Assembly: GCA_945873125.1 (NCBI GenBank)
Contig: CAMCBV010000018.1
Location: 1-56,861 of the forward strand
DNA: 56,861 bases
Origin: Prosthecobacter debontii
GTDB lineage: Bacteria; Verrucomicrobiota; Verrucomicrobiia; Verrucomicrobiales; Akkermansiaceae
Reading direction: 5' to 3'
Below the pieces are notes generated by a model that worked only from the letters and a program-made list of their open reading frames with translations, had not been told where the DNA came from and ran no database searches. Position numbers and translations under genes: made by a program. Below are positions 27,031 to 36,603 of this stretch, piece after piece (position 1 is the stretch's first letter; the number at the start of each line of letters is the position of its first letter).

Positions 27031-29049
27031 TCAGTGGTTTGCTTGCTCGGTTTCCAGTAGCAGCACGGGGTCCAGACTCAGGTCACTGCTGTCCTTGCCG
27101 TCATTATGGCCCTCGAGAGCGATGACGTTTTTACCTTGCTTGAATGATTCCGAAAATTTTTCGAGGGAGAAATACTCCGCGCCGCTTGCCTCGTGTTTTT
27201 CAATTTCAGTTTTTCCTTCTTTTGATTTTGTAATGCCTTTGGAAAGCAGTTCTTTGCCATTCACATGGAGAACAAAGGCATCATCGTAATTGATGAGCAG
27301 TCCAAGGCGCTTGAGATCCGTCCCTGGCGGAATGACAAACTCATGGCGGATATAGATCTTGGTGAATTTGCCACGCATATCCTTCAATTCCGTGCGGTCA
27401 TCACCATCGCCATAACCGAAGCCGGCAGGTCCTGATTTCCAACCTTCCTCTCTGGAGTCATAGCCCGTTTGTGTCCACATCCCCGTTTCCGGATGCTCGC
27501 CGTTTGCGAGGTAATCCCATTGCGCGTTTTTTGGAATCAGGGCTTTGATATTCTTCGGCATCGGTTTCGAAATGTTTTTTGCGCCGGCTTGTTGGGCTTT
27601 TGTGGAATCTGCGTCGGTTTTCGGTGCGCCCAAAACGCCTGCCCCGGTTCGCTCCAACGTTTCCTCTGACGCAGTCCATGGGTTTTCGAGGATACGTTGC
27701 TTCACGACTCCGCGTTTGATGATTGAAAACCGATCCCGCTCCTTGCCATGCAGATCGAGCATGACTCCTGTGAGTGTGTCGCCATCGATGTCGATGATGG
27801 TCGAGCCGTGATCCATCACGATCCGACGCATCACGGGAGATACGCCCATGGCGTTGCGTCCCAATGCCCCACCATGTCCGGTTACAATTGCCACGGTTCC
27901 GTTATTCGGAGTTTTTTTCTCACTTTTTAGATAAGCGCCGTCTCCCTTCGGATCTCCATCGCCATCATTAAAAATCACCCCTTTTGCAGTGGTCGGCGTG
28001 GCGTAAGCGCCATCGAGCAACATCGAGCGTTCATAGATGTGTGAATGTCCGCTCAACACCATATCCACGCCACCCTTTTCCATGATCGGCATGATGTGGT
28101 TCCGCATTTCCACAAGTTGTTCTTCAGTATCACTGTCATGGGTTCCCTTGGTGTAAGGGGGGTGATGCCAGAAACCCATGATCCAGTTTGCTTGAGTGTT
28201 GGCCAGATCTCGCACCAACCATTTTGCCATCTCACCTTGCGGTGTGCGGTCGATGTCATGGGAGTTCAGGCAGATCACATGGATATCGCCATAGTCGAAT
28301 GAATAGAAAGATTCACTGCCGGATGGAAGACCGCCGGCTTCGCCTCGAGTCGGACAGACAAAAGCATCGAAGAACGGACCTTTGTTTTTTTTCCCGTCAG
28401 AACTGGATCCCTCATGGTTGCCCAACGATGCCCAGCAAACCGTGTTGCGCAGTGTTTTTTCGTAGGGCTCAAAAAACTTTTTCTGAAATTGATCATCGGT
28501 TCCCTGTCCGTATGCCATGTCACCGACATGCAGATAGAAGTCGAGCGGGCGTTTCGTTTCCTTGGTGTATATCTGCATGGCTCGGTGAACGAGCAGCTGA
28601 TGATGCTCTCCGGTGCCGGAATCTCCGACCACCCATATGCGCGTTGGGGTCGCTTTACCAGCTGGAGGGTGGGTCGAGAAACGATGGTCAACGTCGCTTT
28701 TTAAAAGCTCGGTATCTCCATCGAAAATAAAATAGCGATAGCTTGTGCCTGGCTCGAGGCCGCTGATCGTTGCCTCATATTGGATGGTGCCCTCAGGTGC
28801 CTTGCTGAGCTTGTCTTGACCGGCTAAGCCGCGAGGCAAGATCGCGTTGGCAGCACATTGGCTCAATTTCCTGTCGCCCTCTTTCTGATAAGCTACCCTG
28901 GGATTTTTCAGCGCTTTGTCGGTGCGCCAGACAATGGTGATTCCATCTTGCCGAGCCAGCTGCAGATAAGGTCCACGGGTCATCTCCGCGGCCGAGCAGA
29001 AGGAAATCACTAGCCCGAGGCCGAAGACAAGCACGCCGTGGATATTCAT
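27031..29049 (-). CDS. secreted purple-acid-phosphatase-like metallophosphoesterase
   Basis: 672 aa. Signal peptide (1-20), N-terminal Fn3-like domain (TRGPYLQLARQDGITIVWRT), then a calcineurin-like phosphoesterase with all metal motifs in order: VVGDSGTG, HVGDMAYG, LGNHEG, GFWHHPPY and SGHSHIYERS. A C-terminal beta-sandwich domain (about 540-670) is of unknown function. The enzyme probably releases phosphate from organic esters outside the cytoplasm. Confidence 0.9.
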   Translation of the reverse strand: MNIHGVLVFGLGLVISFCSAAEMTRGPYLQLARQDGITIVWRTDKALKNPRVAYQKEGDRKLSQCAANAILPRGLAGQDKLSKAPEGTIQYEATISGLEPGTSYRYFIFDGDTELLKSDVDHRFSTHPPAGKATPTRIWVVGDSGTGEHHQLLVHRAMQIYTKETKRPLDFYLHVGDMAYGQGTDDQFQKKFFEPYEKTLRNTVCWASLGNHEGSSSDGKKNKGPFFDAFVCPTRGEAGGLPSGSESFYSFDYGDIHVICLNSHDIDRTPQGEMAKWLVRDLANTQANWIMGFWHHPPYTKGTHDSDTEEQLVEMRNHIMPIMEKGGVDMVLSGHSHIYERSMLLDGAYATPTTAKGVIFNDGDGDPKGDGAYLKSEKKTPNNGTVAIVTGHGGALGRNAMGVSPVMRRIVMDHGSTIIDIDGDTLTGVMLDLHGKERDRFSIIKRGVVKQRILENPWTASEETLERTGAGVLGAPKTDADSTKAQQAGAKNISKPMPKNIKALIPKNAQWDYLANGEHPETGMWTQTGYDSREEGWKSGPAGFGYGDGDDRTELKDMRGKFTKIYIRHEFVIPPGTDLKRLGLLINYDDAFVLHVNGKELLSKGITKSKEGKTEIEKHEASGAEYFSLEKFSESFKQGKNVIALEGHNDGKDSSDLSLDPVLLLETEQANH

Positions 29050-29160
29050 GTGTATGCGATTACGGAACTAGGAAGCGGTTTTGTCAATCTTCGCACCCAT
29101 AGGTCCAATGTGCCCTTGAAGTATCGCGAGTTCTGGACGATTATACAGGAAAGATTTTAT

Positions 29161-29697
29161 ATGATGAAATTCAAAAACCTTATCTTGCTTCTCTTTTCTT
29201 TATTCAGTCTCAAAGCCATGGCTGAACCCGTTGCCGCCGCGCGCGAACTCGCATTCAAGGAGGCGAAAAAACAACAAGTCACTCACTCAATGGTGGGTAT
29301 TCGCGATAGCCTAGTCTTCTATGCTTTGGCGGATCAGAAGGCGGTCTTAGTTTTGAGAATCGATCACAAAGACATCATGTTTGCCGTAACCGGAACCGTT
29401 TATCTGTTTGCGCCCGACGCCACCGAAGAGGGGATGGGTAAGTGGATCAACAACCAACATTCGGACGGCTTGTTCCCTGAAGTCCCCGAGCCTATCTTTC
29501 AATCCCAATTGCCTGAGGGAAATGTCTCGATTTTTGAGCGCAAGCTCATGGGTAAGGAAAAGCAGCGTCTGGATAACAAGGAATTCTCCAACTATGAGGT
29601 GAAGCTCTCCATTAAAGAGCATCGGGTCCAAGGGAAGTTTCATCTGGTTGCTTTCGAGGACGTGGCAAAGGTCTTTTTGGAACTCGAGAATTCCTGA
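29161..29697 (+). CDS. small secreted protein of unknown function
   Basis: 178 aa. MMKFKNLILLLFSLFSLKAMA is a clear signal peptide cleaved near residue 21; the mature part is soluble and unremarkable. ATG 29161 was chosen because the longer frame (from 29038) overlaps the phosphatase start and adds a non-signal extension. The gene is not recognised. It lies 38 bases before the sulfatase. Confidence 0.6.
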   Translation: MMKFKNLILLLFSLFSLKAMAEPVAAARELAFKEAKKQQVTHSMVGIRDSLVFYALADQKAVLVLRIDHKDIMFAVTGTVYLFAPDATEEGMGKWINNQHSDGLFPEVPEPIFQSQLPEGNVSIFERKLMGKEKQRLDNKEFSNYEVKLSIKEHRVQGKFHLVAFEDVAKVFLELENS

Positions 29698-29734
29698 GAG
29701 ACCTGATGAAGTGATCGGGTAGATTCCAGTTCTT

Positions 29735-31285
29735 ATGAAAACCTTGTTTGCCGCGACCGCCTTGCATCTGCTTGGGGTTGTCTTGCCGTCTCATGCCGGT
29801 GAGAAACCGAACATCATCGTCATGCTTGTCGATGATATGGGTTTTTCGGATCTGGGTTGTTATGGCTCGGAAATTGAAACGCCGAATCTGGATCGTCTCG
29901 CCAGAGATGGGCTCAGGTATTCAAATTTTTACAACACTTCACGTTGTTGTCCGACACGTGCCGCGTTGTTAACTGGGTTATATTCTCATCAGGCTGGAGT
30001 GGGAGCGATGACGGAAAAAACCGACAAGCCGGGATATTTGGGTCACTTGAATCGCAATTGCGTGACATTGGCTGAGGCGCTCAAACCCGCGGGTTACGCA
30101 ACCTTGATGACAGGTAAATGGCACGTGGGTGATGGCGCAGGCATGAAGCCTGTTGATCGTGGATTTGATCGCTATTGGGGCGTGTTGCATGGAGGAGGCC
30201 TGTATTTCAAGGAGACCATGAAGCTTAAACCGGAACGTAAGTTCTATTCCAACCACGAGATCATCGATCCTCCCGACAATCTCTACGTCACTGATGATTT
30301 TACGGATCGTGCCATCGACTTTATCGACGAGGCTGTGAAGGAAACTAAAAAACCTTTCTTTCTTTATCTTGCCCACATCGCTCCCCATTGGCCTCTGCAG
30401 GCCAAACCGAAAGACATCGAAAAATACAAAGGACGCTACGATGTCGGTTGGGATGCGGTTAGGGAAAAACGTTTTGAGAAACAAAAGCAGCTCGGTGTGA
30501 TTCCAGCAAATACGGTGCTTAGCCCGCGTGATCCATCTGCCTTGGCATGGAGCGAAATGCCAGAGGAAAAGCGCAAAGACCTGTCGCATCGGATGGAAAT
30601 CTACGCCGCACAGATTGACTGCATTGACCAAAACGTTGGCAAACTGGTTGCCAAACTCAGAGAACTCGGTCAGCTGGATCAAACATTGATTCTATTCATG
30701 TCAGACAACGGGTGCTCAGCAGAAGGCGGTCCCGGCGGATTTGACAGAGGACAAAAAGACGCGCCTCTTGGAACTGGGCTTTCTTACTCAAGCGGAGGCC
30801 TCGAGTGGGCGAACGTGTCGGACACGCCCTACCGGAATTATAAAATGTTCACGCATGAGGGTGGCATCGCTTCTCCATTCATCGCCCATTGGCCAGCAGT
30901 CATTCGCGACAAGGGAAGCATTCGCCCGCAGGTAGGTCATGTGATTGATGTGATGCCTACGCTGTTAGAAGCCGGTGGCGCAGAATATCCGAAAAAGGTC
31001 GATAACAAAGAAATCAAGCCGTATGAGGGGGTCAGCCTTATTTCTTCTTTCAAATCAGGTGCGGCAAAAACAGAAAGAGTTTTGTATTGGGAGCATTACG
31101 GCAAAAAAGCCGTGCGCCGTGGAGATTGGAAGGCGGTGAGTGGAGATCGGAAGATCTGGCATCTCTATCATTTGAAAGACGATCCAAGTGAACTGAATGA
31201 CCTTGCGGAAAATGAACCCGCAAAGCTGGAGGAATTCAAGGAGCTTTGGCAGGCATGGGCGAAGCGTTGCGATGTGCTGAAATGA
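29735..31285 (+). CDS. secreted type I sulfatase
   Basis: 516 aa with a signal peptide (about 1-21). The formylglycine motif is CCPTR with Cys71 as the residue to be oxidised; PNIIVMLVDDMG at 25-36 and GKWHVGD contribute metal and substrate contacts, and the C-terminal part has the usual FMSDNG and YKMFTHEGG stretches. It removes sulfate esters, most likely from sulfated polysaccharides. Maturation needs a formylglycine-generating enzyme or anSME, which is not in this window. Confidence 0.95.
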   Translation: MKTLFAATALHLLGVVLPSHAGEKPNIIVMLVDDMGFSDLGCYGSEIETPNLDRLARDGLRYSNFYNTSRCCPTRAALLTGLYSHQAGVGAMTEKTDKPGYLGHLNRNCVTLAEALKPAGYATLMTGKWHVGDGAGMKPVDRGFDRYWGVLHGGGLYFKETMKLKPERKFYSNHEIIDPPDNLYVTDDFTDRAIDFIDEAVKETKKPFFLYLAHIAPHWPLQAKPKDIEKYKGRYDVGWDAVREKRFEKQKQLGVIPANTVLSPRDPSALAWSEMPEEKRKDLSHRMEIYAAQIDCIDQNVGKLVAKLRELGQLDQTLILFMSDNGCSAEGGPGGFDRGQKDAPLGTGLSYSSGGLEWANVSDTPYRNYKMFTHEGGIASPFIAHWPAVIRDKGSIRPQVGHVIDVMPTLLEAGGAEYPKKVDNKEIKPYEGVSLISSFKSGAAKTERVLYWEHYGKKAVRRGDWKAVSGDRKIWHLYHLKDDPSELNDLAENEPAKLEEFKELWQAWAKRCDVLK

Positions 31286-31368
31286 TTCCGCTGCGATAGA
31301 ACCCTGCCTAAATCACCTGAATCGATTCCTTCTGTTGCGTGAGCATCGGATTGTTGTAACCTTGCGCT

Positions 31369-32163
31369 GTGAGAACGCTGGATGCCTGTGAGAAGCCCGA
31401 TTTGCTGTTGTCTTTTGATTTTGATGGCACGCTTCATGATCCCTCGGATTCCCATCCCGTGCCAATTGCGTTTTTTGAAACCATAAAAAACCTTCGCGAA
31501 ACGAGGAATGCTGTCTGGGGAATCAACACCGGGCGTTCCATGCCGCATGTGGTCGAGGGCTTGGTGGAGAGTAAATTTCCGTTTCTTCCGGATTGGGTGA
31601 TCGCACGAGAGCGGGAGATTTTTTTTCCAAACGCGTTCGGCCGGTTTCAACCTCACAAGGCATGGAACACCCGATGCACCAAAGACATTCACCAGCTTTT
31701 TAAAAAATCGCGCAAGACACTCAAACACATTCGCCAATTCGTCGAGGAGCACACGGGGGCGCAATACATCGAGCTGGATGGTGATCCCGCCGGGCTGATC
31801 TCACGCACGGAAGAGGAAATGGAATGGATCGTCGAGCGCATCGCACCGCTCATCAACGAAGTGCCGGAGCTGGGCTGGCAGCGGAATTCGATTTATCTCC
31901 GCTTCGGTCACAAAAATTATCAGAAAGGCAGCACCCTGTCCGAGATCACGCGGCTGCATGAATTGGACATCTCTCAAAACTTTGCGATGGGCGATAGCCA
32001 CAACGACATCGAAATGCTTTCCAAAGAATATTCCGGCCAGGCCGCTTGTCCCGCAAATGCCGTGTCCGCGATCCGCAAGGTCATCGAATCCAGAAACGGC
32101 TACATCGCAAAAGCCGCCCATGGCAATGGCGTGGTGGAGGCGTTGAGGGCAATTTACGGGTAA
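31369..32163 (+). CDS. HAD-superfamily phosphatase (Cof/IIB type)
   Basis: 264 aa, cytoplasmic. Motif I is SFDFDGTLHD, motif II INTGRS, and motif IV FAMGDSHNDIEML. The cap is of the C2 (IIB) kind, as in sugar-phosphate phosphatases. The substrate is unknown. The GTG at 31369 was used as start; no better ATG lies nearby and there is no clear ribosome site. Same direction as the sulfatase, 83 bases downstream. Confidence 0.82.
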   Translation: MRTLDACEKPDLLLSFDFDGTLHDPSDSHPVPIAFFETIKNLRETRNAVWGINTGRSMPHVVEGLVESKFPFLPDWVIAREREIFFPNAFGRFQPHKAWNTRCTKDIHQLFKKSRKTLKHIRQFVEEHTGAQYIELDGDPAGLISRTEEEMEWIVERIAPLINEVPELGWQRNSIYLRFGHKNYQKGSTLSEITRLHELDISQNFAMGDSHNDIEMLSKEYSGQAACPANAVSAIRKVIESRNGYIAKAAHGNGVVEALRAIYG

Positions 32164-32360
32164 ACTTATCTGGAATGAGACTCACCACGAATTTCCCGGA
32201 TCATCCAAGTTGTCTCGTATGAGCATCCCTTAAAGCATGGCTTTGGTGAGTTCTTGCTCATCGATTCAGGGGAAAGATTTCCGAGTGAGCCAGCCTCAGG
32301 GGCATTTACTTGCTCCCATTTCAGATAAATTCTCTAGATCTGAGAAAAAAACCCCTTGCT

Positions 32361-32380
32361 ATTGCGATTGAGTCTCATTA
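32361..32380. promoter_or_regulatory. Fur-box-like palindrome
   Basis: ATTGAG-T-CTCATT is a 6-1-6 inverted repeat with one mismatch, preceded by TTGC. It resembles Fur operators of the TTGCGAATGATTCTCATT style and lies about 45-65 bases before the porin ATG. If it is real, the porin-FMN-PepSY-ApbE operon is iron-regulated. No fur gene is in the window. Confidence 0.5.
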
Positions 32381-32424
32381 GCGTGACTCACGCCAAACAC
32401 GTCATTTAATTCAATAGGACAACG

Positions 32425-33579
32425 ATGAAGCTAAACAAGCAAAGCACCCTCACAGCCAGCGTCACCATCTGCCTTGCCGTCGGGCAGTTGTTGCAAGCCC
32501 AAACCTTTCGCGATCGCCTCGCGGGAGACGAAGCTACCGCCGCATCCGACATTGATGCCTCCTTTGCCTCTCCGAAGGAGCAGGCGTGGTATGACCGCTT
32601 CAGCTTCGGCTCGTATGGCGAAGCTCATTTCAATTCGGGTGATGTTGACGACAAGTTCGATATCCACCGTCTTGTGCTTTTCACAGCCTATGAGTTCAAT
32701 CATCGCTCGCGCTTCGTATCCGAGCTGGAGCTGGAGCATCTTTATTCGAACGATCCCGGCACCGACATCGAGTGGGAGCTTGAGCAGGCCTACTTCGAGC
32801 TGGATCTGGGCAACAATTATCACCTCCAGACTGGCGCGTTCCTGGTCCCGTTAGGCATCACCAACGAGATCCATGAGCCTAACACCTTCTATGGCGTCGA
32901 GCGCAATCGCATCGAAACCGAGATCATCCCCTCGACCTGGACGGAATACGGCTTCCTCCTTCGGAAGAACTATGACAGTGGTCTGCAATGGGATATCGCC
33001 GTGCACCGGGGTCTCGAAGTTGACAGGGACGACATCAATCTCAACGGTCCCGATCTGCGTGAAGGCAGGCAGAAAGCGGACAGCTTCCGCGGAGCGGCCA
33101 CCACCGCCCGAGTCAGATACACCGGCATCAGCGGCCTCGAGCTCGGCGCCGGCATTCAGTATCAGGACGATATCTCGCGCGGCGCGGAGGACAACAGCGC
33201 CGTGCTCACCACGGGGCACTTCATCTATACGGACGGTGGCTTCGGGCTGCGGGGCCTCGTCGCAAACTGGGATATCAGCGGTGACACCGCAGTCGGTGGC
33301 GGCACGGTCAATGGCACGGGTATCGACACCCAGTATGGTGGTTACATTGAGCCGTCCTACAAGTGGACATTTGGAAACGGTATGGCGCTGGGTGTGTTCA
33401 CCCGCGCCCTTTACTGGGAGAACGAGGACGCGCCGGACGGCCAGGTTGAGTTCCAGACAGGCTTCAACTTCTGGCCCACCGAAAACACCGTGGTCAAGGT
33501 CGACTGGCTCCACGAGGACCGCACCAAGGGCAATGCGAACCGCGACGTGTTCAACTTTGGGGTTGGCTACGCGTTTTAA
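32425..33579 (+). CDS. outer-membrane porin (OprP/phosphate-selective-like)
   Basis: 384 aa with a signal peptide ending near LQAQTF (residue 27). The mature part has the alternating pattern of a beta barrel: RFSFGSYGEAHFN, DIHRLVLFTAYEFN, TGAFLVPLGITNE, and it ends in aromatic Phe (GVGYAF), as outer-membrane barrels do. Similar proteins are annotated as porins of the OprO/OprP type. First gene of the probable iron-linked operon; the next gene follows after 43 bases. Confidence 0.85.
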   Translation: MKLNKQSTLTASVTICLAVGQLLQAQTFRDRLAGDEATAASDIDASFASPKEQAWYDRFSFGSYGEAHFNSGDVDDKFDIHRLVLFTAYEFNHRSRFVSELELEHLYSNDPGTDIEWELEQAYFELDLGNNYHLQTGAFLVPLGITNEIHEPNTFYGVERNRIETEIIPSTWTEYGFLLRKNYDSGLQWDIAVHRGLEVDRDDINLNGPDLREGRQKADSFRGAATTARVRYTGISGLELGAGIQYQDDISRGAEDNSAVLTTGHFIYTDGGFGLRGLVANWDISGDTAVGGGTVNGTGIDTQYGGYIEPSYKWTFGNGMALGVFTRALYWENEDAPDGQVEFQTGFNFWPTENTVVKVDWLHEDRTKGNANRDVFNFGVGYAF

Positions 33580-33622
33580 TTGGAGAAAATGGATCGGTCT
33601 CCGGTCGATCCAGCCCCTTACG

Positions 33623-34132
33623 ATGAAACAGCCCATCCGCATCCTCGCACTCACGCTCGCCATCGCGGCCTGCGTGCATGGCGAGGATCGCGTTTACAAG
33701 CAGCCATCCGAGTTCATCAAATCAGCTTTCGGAGGGAAAATCCCAAGCGCTTCCGTCCTCAGTCTCTCCAGTGAAGCCAAGTCCCGCGCCAAGGCAATCA
33801 TGTCGCACAACTTCGGGGAATCCCGGATCCGCCACTGGAAACAGGGCGATCGCAGCGTCTGGATTCTCGAGGAAATCGGGAAGACTCAGCCGATTACCAC
33901 CGGCTTCCTGATCGAAAACGGGCACATCAAATCTGTGGAGATCCTCATTTATCGTGAGAGCCATGGATGGGAGGTCAGCAAGCCGTTTTTCACCAAACAG
34001 TTTTCCAACGCCTCGCTGAAAAGCGGCGATCAGCTCTCCGCCGATGTGAAGAACGTTGCCGGAGCCACCCTTTCCGTCCGCGCGGTCACCAAGCTCGCGA
34101 GATTAGCCCTTTACCTCGATTCTCTCGTCTGA
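33623..34132 (+). CDS. periplasmic FMN-binding-domain protein
   Basis: 169 aa with a signal peptide (about 1-20). The C-terminal half is an FMN-binding domain of the RnfG/NqrC type; the flavinylation motif appears as AGATLS, where Ser would accept the FMN (most family members have Thr, and Ser/Thr at the first position). The ApbE gene two places downstream would attach the flavin. It probably passes electrons outside the cytoplasmic membrane. Confidence 0.8.
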   Translation: MKQPIRILALTLAIAACVHGEDRVYKQPSEFIKSAFGGKIPSASVLSLSSEAKSRAKAIMSHNFGESRIRHWKQGDRSVWILEEIGKTQPITTGFLIENGHIKSVEILIYRESHGWEVSKPFFTKQFSNASLKSGDQLSADVKNVAGATLSVRAVTKLARLALYLDSLV

Positions 34133-34136
34133 CGCC

Positions 34137-34889
34137 GTGGCCGAAAATCAAAAAAAGAAGCGGTGGAGCCGCACGATTCACCGCTGGTCCGGCCTTCTCT
34201 TGCTGGTGCCGCTCACCATCGCCTGCGTCACCGGCCTGATCCTGAATCATACGGTTGATCTGAATCTGAGCAACCGCCGCGTCACCTCGCCATGGATCGA
34301 GGCACGCTACGGGATGGCCCTCGAAGGGAAACCCGAGGCCCTCGGACTCGACGGGAAAGCATTCGCTGCAAGCTGGGATGGAAAGATTTTTCACAGGAAA
34401 AAAATCATCAGCGATAGCTCCCCGCTTGTCGGAGCCGTGCCGCTGCGTGATGGCACCGCTGTCGTCACGAACTCCGCTGTGTATTATTTCGGCCTTGATG
34501 GTGAACTTATCGAAACCCTCGATTCCGTATCACTCCCAGCCACTCCCATTGCAAAGGCCGGGCGCACTGACAATTTCGCCCTCGTCTTAGATACCGTTTC
34601 CGGAACCTTCACCAGCGATGCGAATCTCCTCGATTTCAATGAAACTCCCGCCGCTCTGGAGATAAATTGGTCATCTCCCGCAACTCCGAGCGCTTCAGAT
34701 CTGAAAACCTGGAAAACCGCCTTCTCTGGAGACGGCATCCCACTCGACCGCGTCATTCTCGATCTCCATTCCGGGCGTTTCTTTGGCACGCTAGGGAAGT
34801 GGATTTACGATCTCACGGTCATCGGCGTCCTCGTCCTCTCGGCCACCGGCTTGGTCTTGTTTCTCCGCACCCGCCGCCGTTCCACATGA
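34137..34889 (+). CDS. PepSY-type transmembrane electron-transfer protein
   Basis: 250 aa from GTG 34137. Starts with a PepSY-associated helix carrying the haem-ligand style IHRWSGLLLLVPLTIACVTG, has a mostly periplasmic middle part and a second helix at 218-242. Such proteins are thought to move electrons across the inner membrane to a flavinylated acceptor. It lies four bases after the FMN-binding gene and overlaps apbE by ATGA (34886-34889). Confidence 0.8.
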   Translation: MAENQKKKRWSRTIHRWSGLLLLVPLTIACVTGLILNHTVDLNLSNRRVTSPWIEARYGMALEGKPEALGLDGKAFAASWDGKIFHRKKIISDSSPLVGAVPLRDGTAVVTNSAVYYFGLDGELIETLDSVSLPATPIAKAGRTDNFALVLDTVSGTFTSDANLLDFNETPAALEINWSSPATPSASDLKTWKTAFSGDGIPLDRVILDLHSGRFFGTLGKWIYDLTVIGVLVLSATGLVLFLRTRRRST

Positions 34890-35806
34890 ACCGCCGCCAC
34901 GCCATCACCATCCTCGGTGCGGCAGTTCTTACCTCCTGCCGCCGTCGCAATCTCCTCCTCACGGTTTCCGACTATGTCTTCGGCACAGCCGTCCACTTCC
35001 AAGTTCATGGGATTTCGGAATCCTTTTTCAAAAAAATCTCCGCAGAATGCATGAGCCGTCTCCGCGAAATGGAATCTCTCTTCAGCCTCTATGACCCGGA
35101 TTCCACTCTCTGCAAACTCAACCGAGAAGGCATGTTAGAAAATCCTCCCGAGGAATTCCTTCATCTGATCCGCACCGCCCTCGGCTATGGCGAAAAGACC
35201 GGAGGGCTGTTCGATATCACCGTGCAACCGCTCTGGAATTGGCGGCAGAAATGGAAAGAGTCAGACCTCACGGAGCGCGGCATCATGGAAAAAACCACAT
35301 GGGCAGAGTCCCTCGCATTGGTCGATTTCCGGAAGGTCAAGGTGACCGCTAACACGGTTGCCTTCGAAAAAAAAGGCATGGCCATCACCTTGAACGGAAT
35401 CGTCCAAGGGTATGCCACCGACCAGATCGCCGCCCTCCTCCAGAAGCGAGGAGTGCCCCATATGCTGATAAACATCGGTGAATACGCAGCTTTAGGAAAC
35501 GCTCCGGACGGCAAGCCATGGGAAGTCGAACTCTCGGCCACCGGTAAAAAAATCACTCTTCCCCCTGGTCGCGCCCTCGCCGTTTCCGCGGGCAGCGGTC
35601 ACACCTTCGATCCCGAAGGTCGTTTCCATCACATTTTCCGTCCATCCGACGGCACGAACACACGCCGCGATAGCACCACCGTCGTCACCGCCCCGACCGC
35701 CACCTTGGCGGATGCGCTCTCGACGACACTCGCGATAGCAAACGAGGGGGAACGCAAGGTCATCCTCGCGGAATTTCCCGAAGTCGATTTCAGGGAAATC
35801 CGTTGA
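34886..35806 (+). CDS. apbE: FAD:protein FMN transferase (lipoprotein)
   Basis: 306 aa. Cleaves FAD and links FMN to Ser/Thr of the FMN-binding protein. Visible ApbE features: LFSLYDPDSTLCKLNREG, LFDITVQPLWNWRQKW, ITLNGIVQGYATDQIA, NIGEYAALG and the TATLADALSTTLAI end. A lipobox-like LTSC|R near residue 17 suggests membrane anchoring. The ATG at 34886 was chosen for the ATGA overlap with PepSY; the longer frame to 34667 is inside the upstream gene. Confidence 0.93.
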   Translation: MNRRHAITILGAAVLTSCRRRNLLLTVSDYVFGTAVHFQVHGISESFFKKISAECMSRLREMESLFSLYDPDSTLCKLNREGMLENPPEEFLHLIRTALGYGEKTGGLFDITVQPLWNWRQKWKESDLTERGIMEKTTWAESLALVDFRKVKVTANTVAFEKKGMAITLNGIVQGYATDQIAALLQKRGVPHMLINIGEYAALGNAPDGKPWEVELSATGKKITLPPGRALAVSAGSGHTFDPEGRFHHIFRPSDGTNTRRDSTTVVTAPTATLADALSTTLAIANEGERKVILAEFPEVDFREIR

Positions 35807-35912
35807 CATGCTTGTCACGACGCGGGTTGCGCCACATGACCTAGTGTTAATTTCTTCTAAGGAAATGGCAGCTCTCGGTTCCCAATCATATCACCCACTT
35901 TTAAATACCCTT

Positions 35913-36374
35913 ATGAACCGACTCACCGATAAAAACTTTTCATTCAAATGCCCGATGAATTGGGATGCCATGCAAGCGACTGACAACGGTCGTTTCTGCG
36001 GTAAATGCCAGAAAGAAGTCTTCGATCTGACGAATTGTTCGCTCGATGAAGTGCGCGCGCTGCAGCAGAAGCATGGGTCGATCTGTGGGTCGATTCGTGT
36101 GATGGGCGCCGCGGCCGTGGCGATCTCGCTTTCAACAGCAGCTTGCCATAAAGAAAATCAGAAACCGGATTCCGTACGGACGGTTGGTGAGTTGCAGTCG
36201 CCAAGTCAGCTCGTGCTCCCGCCCGAGCAACGGCTCATGGGAGATGTCTGTGTGCCGCCGCCGGTTGAGCCTGAGAAAAAAGAAGCGCCGAAAGAACAAC
36301 CTCCCGAGGTGATCAAAGGTTTTGTTTGCCCGATTCCTCCACCAGCAGCTACACCAGCTCCGAGCAAGGAGTGA
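35913..36374 (+). CDS. small cysteine-rich protein with a membrane helix
   Basis: 153 aa from ATG 35913 (longer start 35808). The N-terminal part holds FKCPMNWDAM--TDNGRFCGKCQKEVFDLT, a short CP-W / FCxxC motif seen in small PVC and Bacteroidetes proteins of unknown function. A short Ala-rich hydrophobic stretch lies near residues 64-75, and a Pro-rich tail with PPPVEP follows. The paired Cys suggests metal binding; function is unknown. Confidence 0.6.
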   Translation: MNRLTDKNFSFKCPMNWDAMQATDNGRFCGKCQKEVFDLTNCSLDEVRALQQKHGSICGSIRVMGAAAVAISLSTAACHKENQKPDSVRTVGELQSPSQLVLPPEQRLMGDVCVPPPVEPEKKEAPKEQPPEVIKGFVCPIPPPAATPAPSKE

Positions 36375-36395
36375 TGCCGTTGATCAAAAGGGCAG

Positions 36396-36417
36396 GGACG
36401 CGTATCCTTACGCGTCC
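36396..36417. terminator. 8-bp stem hairpin between convergent genes
   Basis: GGACGCGT and ACGCGTCC pair perfectly around a six-base loop (ATCCTT), between the small Cys-rich gene and lysS. There is no T-tract, so it is either a bidirectional terminator of unusual kind or a dispersed palindrome. The rest of 36375-36603 shows nothing. Confidence 0.4.
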
Positions 36418-36603
36418 ATATCTATCGGCGCTAAAAATCCCATCGAAAACATTCTAACATTAGGGCAGCGAGATATGGATTTTAAGGATAAAAGTCCCTG
36501 CCTGTTTCACGAAATAGGGTCAAGGCTCGGGATTTTTTATCTGATCACCTAGTACGTTGCCAGAGGCTATCGTATGCCGCCCTGTTGGGGCTGAAGAGGA
36601 TGA

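Noticed and set aside
29978..30682. 234-aa minus-strand frame opposite the sulfatase
   Set aside because: The sulfatase motifs are complete; the opposite frame has no features.
32851..33663. 270-aa minus-strand frame opposite the porin
   Set aside because: Shadow frame of a GC-rich gene; the porin on the plus strand has signal peptide, barrel pattern and C-terminal Phe.
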